A program made the translations under genes and the position numbers. From Gadus chalcogrammus (taxonomy: Eukaryota > Chordata > Actinopteri > Gadiformes > Gadidae), in the NCBI RefSeq assembly GCF_026213295.1, contig NC_079412.1, positions 15,591,514-15,655,513 on the forward strand: 64,000 nt of DNA, given 5' to 3'. Of this stretch, positions 50,358-61,731 are shown in pieces (the first letter of the stretch is position 1; each line of letters begins with the position of its first letter). Below the pieces are notes generated by a model. That model searched no databases. It worked only from the letters and a program-made list of their open reading frames with translations, and was not told where the DNA came from.

Positions 50358-50530
50358 CTATGAGGCTGACTATGAGGCTGACTATGAGGCTGACTATGAG
50401 GCTGAATATGAGGCTGACTATGAGGCTGAATATGAGGCTGAATATGAGGCTGAATATGAGGCTGAATATGAGGCTAAATATGAGGCTGAATATGAGGCTG
50501 ACTATGAGGCTGACTATGAGGCTGAATATG
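50358..50530. repeat. 12-bp minisatellite
   Basis: About 14 head-to-tail copies of TATGAGGCTGAC or TATGAGGCTGAA. The 12-nt period keeps a frame open, giving an artificial MRLT/MRLN repeat. Confidence 0.95.
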
Positions 50531-50639
50531 GTAACTTAACAGTCCTTCCTGAGGGACCAATGGCCCCTCTGATTCGGCAGATCACGTGGGAACATTAGTG
50601 GTCTGACTTTCCCTCACTCACACACTCACACATACACAA

Positions 50640-50933
<294 letters not shown>

Positions 50934-51582
50934 CTGCCACAGCCAGATGTACTCAGAGATATACCATAAACCAAAACAAACACTCACAAATAAACAAGGC
51001 ACACCTTTACCTCAACTTAAATCTTAAATCAATCAATTTAGGATAAATCACTTGTAATTGTAATTGTGTATTGTGTAATAATAATGGACTACTGATAATA
51101 TTAGATACATTTAAGAGTTCAGAGTTTAAAGCTGAGGATTTAGAAATTGAGAGTCTGTCTAGATGTGTAAATCAAAGCCATATTATACATGGAGCCAAGT
51201 GCATAATTATAAGGATTCAACACCCGGCCGCCTGCAGCACATACTCAACAATTACCCTAACAAGCATGACAAGACGGCTGTACATTCAAAGATACGTGCA
51301 TGTTTTAAATGCAATGTTCCCTATAAACATAACAGCTTTACTAAATACTGATTTGTGGGTATCACTAATGCAGAGCATTTTAACATAAAGGTTAAGGGTT
51401 AAGCTTAGTGTACATCACTTGAATAACGGGTCTGGCAAATGCTTGGTTGCCCAATATCCTAATCTATCAGGAGTTTACAATGAATCCTGTTTACAACTTT
51501 TCCACAAACAAAGTTTTGATCACATCTTGCAGCTTGGCTTCCCATTATGTCTAATCAACACCCACCCATATACAGTGTAAAT

Positions 51583-51627
51583 CCTTACCCTTACCCTCAC
51601 CCTAACCCTAACCCTAACCCTAACCCT
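51583..51627. repeat. Interstitial telomere-like tract
   Basis: CCTTACCCTTACCCTCAC runs into about four perfect CCCTAA units. These are the C-strand form of the vertebrate telomere repeat. Confidence 0.9.
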
Positions 51628-52525
51628 TTCTCCGGGGCTCATACTGTCTCGTGCCTCGGGGTGTTACTCTCTAAGTGGGGTTTGAGCCATCCAACAATGG
51701 GGCCTGCGGTTTCGTATTCAGGATACTTTACGAGCTCCATCCCAGGGCATCTACAATGTTCTATATTTTGGGGTAGATGGGTGTGGGGGGGGCTGCAGTT
51801 AGAAGGGGGAGTAGAGGGGGGAGGTGGATCCATCTGCCACGCTGGCGGTCCTCTGGGAGACGGGCGTATCCCAGGGGTGTTCTGGAGAGAGCGGGAGAGA
51901 CAGACAGGCTGAAGGGATTACACCCAAGCACTAATCACTAGCGGTAATCTGTAAGGGCCCCCCTGTACAAAATCCCTCTCTCAGCTCCCATTTTCTTTCT
52001 ACATTTGTGTATATATGCTTAAATGTTCAGTATGCAGCAGATATCAAAAGCTGTTTTTGTTGCCTTGAAACCTGACAAACACAAGGATCAATCCAGGTGT
52101 TATGTTTCTGCGTTTTAATTGGGGGAATAAAGGCAGTAGGTGTGACTGGCAGAGAGCCATGGTGCCTATGTGATCAGGTGCAGTGTCCCACAAGTGGCCT
52201 TGTCTGATTCCCACTGTGACCATTATGCAAATACAGCAACTAAACAAGCCCACAGCCCAAATTACTCCAACCGACAAAAACACTTTTTTTTTAATATATC
52301 GAATTCAACTGCTGTACATTTTATTTATTTAACTGTTTAAATTTGTAGGCCTATGTGATTTGAAACAATGTTATACCAATTATGAGTATTTTTGACAAAA
52401 TGTATTCTTTAAGAGAGATGAAAGGCTTTATGGATGTGATCCGAGGTCTGATTGTTATTTATTTCTTATCCCACGCTGAAATAGTTCTGGTACTGATAGA
52501 GAATGAACCAGGTCACCGCAGGACA

Positions 52526-52604
52526 GAAGAAGAAGAAGAAGAAGAAGAAGAAGAAGAAAAAGAAAAAGAAGAAGAAGAAGAAGAAGAAGAAGAAGAAGAA
52601 GAAG

Positions 52605-52634
<30 letters not shown>
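52526..52634. repeat. (GAA)n trinucleotide tract
   Basis: About 36 GAA/AGA units with an AAAAAG interruption near 52558-52568. Confidence 0.95.
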
Positions 52635-52636
<2 letters not shown>

Positions 52637-54689
52637 GTCACCAGGTGATGGTGCCAGAGAGAACTGGAGCATCCTGGCCTGCGTGCTCTGCCCCCTGCAG
52701 AATGCCTATTGGCCAGGCAGCCCCCTAAGCTCTCTATCCCTGTCTTATTGTTTGGTGAGCCCAGCACTGTCAGTATTAAGCCCAGCTAATGTGATCTGGA
52801 GGCAGCTGGAGCGGTCTCGATTATTACCATGACACAGCCAACCGAGGGGTGTAATATCATTAAAAATAAATCAGGTGGTTTGGAGATTTGCCGTGGCGGG
52901 GGGTTTTCAATGGTATTAGTTTGGAGAAGTGCCATAATTTCATTAGTGAGTTGGGGCCCCGTACAGGATCTGTTGAAACGTTTCCTTTAACGTGTAGTAA
53001 TTGAATTTGTTCTCACAACAGTCCCTGCTAAATCTAAAATGTAAGAAATTATGATAATAAATTGTCAAATTAAGACACCACATTTTTTTTAATTTGATTT
53101 TAGAAAGATCAAGAATCAACAGCGGCCAATGGAAATAATACAGATAAAAAAAAATATATATTCTCAAAAAAAATTTTTTTTGCAAAACATAAGCCGATGA
53201 TGTTCATTGGAGAAGCGCAGGAAACGCATCCGAATCATCTAAACTTGTCTGGAACCCTATAAGGTAGGCCTATTCAGTTCTTAAGTTATTGATTAAGTTA
53301 TGCCGTCAGGGCGGCAGGCTGATCAGCTGACCTCGCTGGAGGTGGGGGAGGAGGGGGGAACAATTAATCAGAATATGAACCATGAAGACATTCCAAAAAA
53401 ACGATTGATAAATCTCCTAACACATCTTTAGAGACAGAAATCTCTGTCTTCTGTTCGATATCTCCGATCTGCTGTCAAAGCGCCAGAAGTGCCGTTGGTC
53501 TCGCAGCGAGGGTCTCGTGTTGCTATTGTTCTTACGCTCGCGACACATAAACGGTGATTTCAAGGCCCATTGAGCGCGCGATGGATTGTGCCTGAAATCC
53601 ATTGAGGGGAAGATAGAGCATCGATTAGTAGTCAAAGTAACCAGTAAATCTATAGCCTAAAAAAATCGTGATTAAACTGAGCTTAATAGTTTAGATAGGA
53701 TAAATCCTCCTAACGTGAACCAAATATGGGCATTTTGATCTTTCCAAATGAATTAGGCCTATTTTAAGTTTTTTAATGATGTCAAACGATTGAATACCAA
53801 GTCACGTGTAGGACTTTGTCAAAGCTCCTGAAACTTAAAATGTAAAAGTTGGAATACGTTATAATTAATATGCATATACGTATCCATTTCCGAATAGCTT
53901 TACCTGTAGCTGCAGTTTAGCTGAATAATTTGTAACAGCTAAACATATTATATGGTGTATTCATATATTTTTAGGATTTACCGGGTTAGGCCTACACATT
54001 GTTTGAACGGTTAACGGCTATTTAAATAGATCATCAGACGAAGAAAAAAAACACTCAAATAGAAACAATCAACCACAAGTTGGCCAATAGTCTATACGTG
54101 GTCGCTGCCCATAAATTGTGTTTTTTCAGATTGTATAACATTGCCCCCTTGTGGTGATTGTTAGAATTATTCTCCCCACCTAGAATGTCCCAACACTATT
54201 AAACATCATACATTATTAAATGTAAATAATTCAGGGGCTTTAAAACTCTTATATTCTTAATTTATTTAATTATCAATTCATTATTTTTTAATTACTTATT
54301 TATTTATTAATTTGTAAAAAAATAAATTAAAGGTTTTACTTTGTTACTCATAATGTAGGCCTATGTCTGGTCAATTTGAATTGAAACTACATTTATCTCA
54401 GTTTATTATTGCTTGTGGATTCTTTGATTTAAAGTGAAATCTGAATGCACACTTCCTCTTATTACAGAATCGATATGCAGATCATTTAAGCTTTGGCTTG
54501 TCTATCCGTGTACCAGCCCCAGCTGACAATACTGTCTCAAAAGTTATACTACCAACACATACAGCTTGTCTCCTCCCCTGCTAGACAATTATGCACCCCC
54601 ACCTTATTTTTTCAGGAATAATTCAAAAGGAAAACAACAAGCTGTAACCCAAATTAACCATTGTCTTTCTACTGGCTCTACGTGGAGAG

Positions 54690-54697
54690 TATAAATA
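54690..54697 (+). promoter_or_regulatory. TATA-like box upstream of the light-chain gene
   Basis: TATAAATA in the context GAGAGTATAAATAAGCCC, about 920 bp before the long-form start codon. A second candidate, CTATATATAA, lies near 54941. Promoter use would need an untranslated 5' exon; neither is proven. Confidence 0.3.
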
Positions 54698-55070
54698 AGC
54701 CCACAGGGCAGGAAAACACAGAGACTCACCAAAACAGAACCGTCCATTATTAGATCAATGGCCAGCAGGGGATGAGACAGGCTGTATGTGTTGGTAGTGT
54801 AATGGCCAAGAGGGTAACATGACATGTCAGCTGGGGCTGATTCAAGGAGCTGAGTAGCACATACACATTCACACACTTCTCTTTCTCGCCCACATACGCC
54901 TCCATGACCTAAAATAAAATAATTCATGATTCTCACTGGAGCCTATATATAACGCTGCTTACATGCACTCTCTGCCCACTCCTTATTTCAAGTCGATGCT
55001 CTTCTGTATTTTCTATCTATGCATTTGGCCTCCAAGCATTTTCGACCACCCTAGGGCATCACACGCAAAA

Positions 55071-55328
<258 letters not shown>

Positions 55329-55619
55329 CTACCTCCCACCCTTCTCACACTCTCTCTGGGCCCACCCCTCCCTCCCCACCACATGATATGAACATCTGAC
55401 ACACTTTTCTCATAACCTCGGCAGATCTGCTGCTCTCCCTCCTCAACCAGCAAACTACCGCCACCAGCCAGCCAGCACACTCCTATACCACCAGCCATCC
55501 AGCCCACCACCACCACCACCGCCAGCCGTCCAGCCCGACCACCAGGCAGCCAGCCAGTCAGCATCTGGTCCAAGCAGGGACACCCACCACAGCAGACGGG
55601 TTCCGGGACAGAAGAGAGC

Positions 55620-58600
55620 ATGGCCCCGAAGAGAGAACCCTCCCTAAAGAAGAGCCCTTCCCCTGGGACCCCGCCGCGGCTCGGCCCCCCGTTCCCCTGC
55701 CTCCCCGTGAGTCCCGAGCATCCCAGAGCCGCTCCGGAGCAGAGGCCTAGGATGCTGCGCCCGTCCGACTCCCCGTTCGACCCCAGCACCTTGGAGGTGG
55801 GTGTCTGGGACCAACTTGGGTGTGGGTCGATTCTCTTTAATCAGGCCTACGGGATACTATTTGTGACGCTATGTTTCCCCACTGTAAATGCTCACTGCAA
55901 TCGGTAGTCTGTACCTCAGTTATGCTGCTGCTAAGAATACATTTGTATCAACAAAAATAGAGATTGGTTCCGACCACATCGAGAGAGAAGGGTTTTGATT
56001 GAACTTTATGTGGGAGCAAGCTCATGCAGTTTGACCGTTCATTTATTTCTGCTGGTGAACTCAAATAAGCTATTATTGTTTAGCCCCTAAAGCTAGAGAT
56101 CCCAATGTGGGGCAGCAATGATAAAAAGTGTCTTCGTTATTAGGTGGCCTCCTTAGGGAGATGCTTCTCTTCTTCGGTTCTCTGTCTTATCATCAATGTG
56201 TTTTAAATTGCAGCATAACTGCCTGTATTCTTGACCCACATTAGGCTCGGCACACTTGCTTTAGCTTTTCTGTAATCATTACCTTTTTTTCATGTAGGCC
56301 GATGCTGCTGCAAACACAATGAAGGTGCATGGTCTGACCCTGTGCAGGTTTTTCCGGCAAATGGGTCTGGTAAAATTGCTTACCTAAATAATTTAGAATT
56401 GTGTTGAGCTATATGCCACAATTGACCACTTCTGAGACTAAAATTAAATACATAAATACTAATTGTTTGGTCTAATGATCAAATAAGTAGGCTACATGTT
56501 GAAAGTATTGGTGAAGTACCGCCAATTACAACAAGGTTGGCAATGATTGAACTAAAACTCTCCCTAAAGAATGTAGCCTATAGCAAGACCGGTCTATAAC
56601 AGTGATTCCCAACTGGTTCATCGCGACTCACCCATAAGTGGATTGCGAGGTCATTTTAAGTGGGTCGCAGAGCATTTGCCAAACCTTATTCTAAAATCCT
56701 CAATATTGGTAAATGAATATTGTTTTTATTTTTGGGTCGTGACTTAAAGACTTATGGCACATGTGGGTGCTGAGGCTAGAGTAGTTGAGAACAACTAGTC
56801 TACCATACAGTTCACACATATAGCGTGCCAGCTATGCTGCTGCTGGGGCTGGACTACTCTGAGACGAGCTAGGCGTGTTCAGGTGTGCGGGGGGTGCGCG
56901 CTGCGTGCTGCGTGCTGCGTAGTGACGAGAGTATGACGCGTCACCAGGCTGAACTACACTGCATGTTTTCCTGCTGTCACACATTCTTCGCTTTGCCGAC
57001 ATCCCGGACACAGCTCAGACTCAGCCATGGTGGGTTTCTCTTGTGCTCTACTGTTTGCAGATGCGTCACCTGATAATGCTACTGAAGATCAGACCTCAAA
57101 GCAACTAATAATCTTTGCAACATCTGAGATGATGAATGTTAAGATGTGGTTTGTTGGCGTTGCAGGCTGACTGCTAGCGGAAGTATAATGAAGTTAGCCT
57201 GGTTAGCTGTGTTAGCGAGTACTTCTTTAAAGAAAACTATCAAGTTGTGTTTACTTTCGTCAACGTGGCTAAAGTAGTGATCAGGCCAAATACACATAGC
57301 CTAAACCAAACAAGTAATGTAGTAAGTAATGATTGTTTCCATCACTGGGATTACTTTTGAGTTGTGTGGCAAAAGGCTCATTTTCACTGAGCTTCATTTC
57401 TTTTTGAACAGTCGGACTTCTCGGAAGATCAAATCATTGGTGAGTCTTAAGTTGTGGCTCTGTAACCCTAACCCTGTCTCTAAGCTTTCCTTGCATGTCC
57501 CATCCTTCATCTCCGTACACTGGTCCTGGTCTGCTCTTCGCTCCTGTAGGAACAGCTGAGGTTCTGTTCTTTTCTTTTCCTGCTGCTCAACCCTTTCCAC
57601 TTCACATTACTTCTTCTTTTCAGATTGAGTTTAACCTGGATCAGATCCACGGTAAGTTCGTGGTACGGGCATAATGGTTTTCCTTATCAGGGGTGTGTCT
57701 GCATGTTTGCATCTGTATAAACACGACTCTAGGCATTTTGTCCGTCTAGTTGGCATTGTGCGTGTGTGTGTGTGTGTAGATCATGTTGTAATATGAATTG
57801 CATTAAATTGTGTTCACTTATATGTACAAGCCTTCGTGAGAAAAAAAGAGCAGAGTACAAAAGCTTAGATATAACCAGCTCTAGTGTAAACCTAACCTTT
57901 TCTAGTATTATAATGCATGCATTCTTAATTATGTGTACTGAAGTTTAACATAAAGTTTGCTTGTTATCTGCCTAGATGATCATCCCTGGGCTTTTCCTTT
58001 TTTGGTGTTGAGTACAGTAGTGGAATGATATTGCTTCTCTGGTTTGTTTAATCACTATTGACATACTAGGCTGCATCCAGCCACTCTCCTCCTACTTTCC
58101 TCCACTCCTACAATACCAAATAAGGTAGTAGCTGGCTAGAGGGGAAGAGGGACATTCCTGAGAATCGGAACAATTCCACAAACAGGGTTAGGAATAGCCT
58201 TCGACTCTTCAACTTAGGGCTTTAACTTAAATGGGAAATCCTTAAATTCTTGCCCAGCAAGTTATTTAAAAAAGTTATGCTTTAGTTATATACTATAATT
58301 TGCACATTTTGTTTTCGTTCATTTTTTATTATTTAAAATATGTTTCTGCAGCTGATATATCCTACTGACTTATGTTGAGTTTCTATTTTAATGCCGTCTG
58401 TTGACCTACACACCTAAATGGATAATCGATTGAATAATTAGTTTGAGATACCCTTTTTAGCCCAAAATAAAGAGTAACACTATTATTTGTTTGTAAGCAA
58501 GCACCAAGGCAAGGATGGCTGTAATTTAAGTTGTATTTAAACTGCCATCATAGTTAGTTAGAAAGTGTTTTAATCTGAATAACTAAAAGGCCATCTATGG

Positions 58601-61600
58601 TCATGAATGCCTCTTGTACACAGAGGGGATCAGGTGTACAATGTATTCTGTCTGGGTGTTCTTTCTCCTTGACAGGTCGTTTAACCTAGAATATAATAGA
58701 CCATGGAACCTGGGAGATCATGTTTGCCTGACCTATGGGAGCATTAGCCTAGGATGCAATAAGAGATCAAGTTAACTTTCCTATTGGAGCTCCAGTGCAG
58801 GCTACAACGAGAGGTCATGTTAGCTTACCTATTGGAGCTCTAGTGCAGGCTACAACGGTCGGTCCTGCTGGCCTGACCTATGGGTGCTGTGGTGCAGGCT
58901 ACAATGCAGGCTACCATAATTGGAGTCAACTGATATCTGCAACTCTGGAGTCATCCTTAATATTAAGCCCGTCCAAATTAGTCAATTGATTAACAACCTT
59001 TTTGTGGATAATTGTTTGTTGTGCTTTTTAACCCATCCTGTGTCTTAGCCTTTTAACTCCTATAAACCCTATGCACAGATGTCTCTCATTTCCTATTGAG
59101 AAGTGTCTATGCTCTACTTTTGCGTCGTCTGTGTATGATCCATGTGCAGAGTTCAAGGAGGCCTTCCTGCTGTTTGACCGGACGGGCGATGGGAAGATCA
59201 GCTACTGCCAGTGTGGGGATGTCATGCGGGCGCTGGGGCAGAACCCCGTCAACGCAGAGGTCCTCAAAGTCCTGGGGAACCCCAAGTCAGACGGTGAGTT
59301 GGACCCACATTAATAGACTACCATCTTGTCTTGGATTAAATCTCTTTTGGGACCTTCAATGGTTTCTGTGTTAAAAGCTTACAAGTTATTAGCTAGTTTT
59401 TATTATATATATATATATATATATATGGAATTACTGCAATTACTTTCAAGTCGTATTCATTTTTATTCTGGACAGTATTCAAGTCATTTTACTACCCTCT
59501 TGTTGGGTTATTCAAGTAATGATGTATGATTAAGGAATTCCTGGCTGACTCCCATTTTGGCCCTACAGAGATGAGCCTCAAGATGCTGGACTTTGAGCAG
59601 TTCCTCCCCATGCTCCAGGCCATAGCTAAGAATAAGGACCAGGGCTCCTTCGAGGACTTTGTGGAGGGCCTGCGTGTGTTCGATAAGGAGGGCAACGGCA
59701 CCGTAATGGGAGCTGAGCTCCGTCACGTCCTCACAACGCTAGGTACGCTCTACGTTTCATTCATCAAACTATTGTTAAGAGAGCTGTCCAGCACTTTCAA
59801 TTAACTCAAACTCTTGATAAGATTGCGTCTATTCCTTTCAACTAACCCCTGAATCTGTGATTACACCAAAAGCAAAGAGAATTTATATATATGTATGTAT
59901 ATATATTATATCTATACTTTTATTTTATTTTATTTTTTCATCTGAATTGTAATATTGAATATCTTCGCAAAAATCGGTTTAACTTTGCACTCCTCGGGAA
60001 GCAACAAACCCAGTTAAATCGGTGAATGGGGAACTTTGTAGACGTGTCTTCTCATTGTCATTGTTCAGTGAACGCTGAAATTATAGGCTGGAGGCGGTGA
60101 GCTACGTTCAGACAGGTTCTGTGTGCGGAAATTAAACGTGAGCTTTCAAGCTGTCAGGTTGTCAGGTTCCCAGGCTCAATTTGTAGTGCAATGCTTCCAA
60201 ACCTGGCAACCTACTAGGACACGGCAGACCAGCAGAGGCCACTGCTGTTCACCTTTTGTTTTACCTCTAGAGACCTTTAGAGCCCTCTCCCCTTTCATTC
60301 TGCAACGTTTTTGTTGATATTATGCTACATTTATTTCATATTGCTAATTTATTTAACAATGACACATTTCCGGACCAAAGCAGTTGCGATTTCTCGGGTT
60401 GATCGACTAAAGGTATGTGCCTGAAGTGACGTTAACTTCTAGGTCCTCTTCCACACAAGGACCTCTTCATCCATGTCAATATCTTGAAGAGCACATAGTC
60501 AACCCGAGTACCTCTAAAAAGGATTAGGGGCATAATAATATCGGCTCATGATGTATGTTGATCATGTTGCTTGTCCCACTTTATGTTCAGCCATTTTTAT
60601 TTATTTATTTATCGAATATTGACTCCCAATTGCATTTCATAATTCTTATTATATTTAACCTCCAAAACACGTACCGACCATCTGTATTCCCTCAGCATTG
60701 TGTTGTGCTCCTGGTGTATTGATGTAGTCGGGTGGTAGGGTCCACAGTTACCAGGGTGACGTATCAAAACATTAGCTTGGCCGCTAGACTATTCCACTCC
60801 GGGCATGGTTAAAAGACAGTTCATTGAGGCCCTGACTGCGGGGGAACAGAATACAGATCAGGTTTCCACGTGGTCCCGTTGAGGGGGATCAAGGCAGAGA
60901 TCGTGTCCACTCGCTCTGACATGAACCGGTCTCCTCCCTTCAGGAGAGAAGATGACGGAGGACGAGGTGGAGACACTGCTGGCCGGCCATGAGGACGCAA
61001 ACGGCTGCATCAATTATGAAGGTGAGGAGCAAAACAACCTGACATGATGATGCCATTACGCTGACAGACGGCTGTCATTCTACACCGGGAAGCCTCGGCT
61101 CTTTGTCCGACCACATTAAGAGGTGCTCCGTCCTGCCACTCCTTTGTGCAGTCCATAAACGTGTATGGATACTAGTTGGTGTCCATTTATATATTTAAAT
61201 ACATCCTCTTGAAAGTCATTACCCCCCACCGCCCCCAATTCGGCTTTCCTTACAATCACTGTTTGCAGCAAATATAGCTAATGTAATCCCTCCTCATCAA
61301 TGAGTGGCTGACCTTAATGTTCGTATACAAGTGACGCTGACCATACTGTGTAATAGTTTTTCCTACAGAGGGGCCTCACCTGAGGCACGCTACTGCGTCT
61401 GTTTTCACTCAGAGCACCCTCCAGGCTTTCCTGCTTCTTTAGTCACTGTGAATGTTTTTTTAAAGTTCAATTTGAAAATGTGAATGGAAACACGCCTTCT
61501 GTTTCTGTCTCTCTCCTATGCATCTCTCGCTTCCTATATGCAGCACCTCCTCCCTGATAACCAGAAGTGTGTGTGGGGGGGGGGGTTGGACCGAGCTCCC

Positions 61601-61704
61601 TCCAGATGCTGTATTTGACCTCACCTGTGTGTGAGGAGATGTGATTTTAACTTCTCTCTCCCTCTCCCTCTGCAGAACTGGTCAGGATGGTGATGAACGG
61701 GTGA
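55620..61704 (+). CDS. Myosin essential light chain, long form (MYL6B-like)
   Basis: Exons 55620-55796, 57624-57651, 59150-59293, 59569-59742, 60944-61021 and 61676-61704 join to 209 residues; human MYL6B has 208. The product is an essential light chain that wraps the IQ segment of the myosin lever arm. The N-terminal extension (1-59) starts [16 protein letters not shown] and is Pro/Lys-rich, like the actin-contacting extension of long light chains. [19 protein letters not shown] matches MYL6B. The core has [57 protein letters not shown] and [21 protein letters not shown]. The end [13 protein letters not shown] is nearly the smooth-muscle MYL6 tail. The EF-hand loops are degenerate, as usual for these chains. 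GDGK rather than the MYL3/MYL4 insertion argues against myl4. I leave the symbol empty because the locus appears to combine myl6b and myl6. Confidence 0.88.
56600..56797. mobile_element. Degenerate short hAT-like element
   Basis: The left end CAGTGATTCCCAACTGG and right end GTAGTTGAGAACAACTA are imperfect inverted repeats. They are flanked by GTCTATAA and GTCTACCA, an 8-bp duplication matching at 6 of 8 bases. The interior contains GGGTCGCAG and GGGTCGTGA words. It sits upstream of the short-form promoter. Confidence 0.5.
56820..57026 (+). promoter_or_regulatory. Probable internal promoter for the short light-chain form
   Basis: The 200 bp before the ATG at 57027 are GC-rich, with repeated CTGCGTG words, and contain the palindrome TGACGCGTCA (56934-56943), which resembles a CRE/ATF site. 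Position before an ATG-only first exon suggests a promoter and 5' UTR. Confidence 0.45.
57027..61704 (+). CDS. myl6: Myosin essential light chain, short form (MYL6-like)
   Basis: A second start lies inside the first intron of the long form. CAGCCATG|GTGGGT at 57027-57029 gives an exon whose only coding bases are ATG. It is followed by a 28-nt exon (57412-57439, AACAG before, GTGAGT after) reading SDFSEDQII. Joined to the same four shared exons (59150-59293, 59569-59742, 60944-61021, 61676-61704), it encodes 151 residues beginning [16 protein letters not shown]. Human MYL6 is 151 residues and begins MCDFTEDQTAEFKEAF. The 57412 exon has the same length and phase as the long-form exon at 57624. 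Including both would break the frame, so they must be alternatives. Splice sites and homology are seen directly; expression is inferred. Confidence 0.85.
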
Positions 61705-61731
61705 ACTGGTCAACACGGTCATGAACGGCTG
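61676..61731. repeat. 28-bp tandem duplication of the light-chain C-terminal codons
   Basis: Bases 61676-61703 are followed at once by a second copy (61704-61731) with about 5 differences. The second copy would read ELVNTVMNG but lies after the stop codon. Confidence 0.8.

Noticed and set aside
52382..52648. Frame ending in a poly-Glu run
   Set aside because: The acidic run is the (GAA)n tract; the leading part has no known motif.
61541..61562. Possible alternative last exon of the light chain after TATATGCAG
   Set aside because: It would read only APPP before a stop and has no likeness to known light-chain ends.
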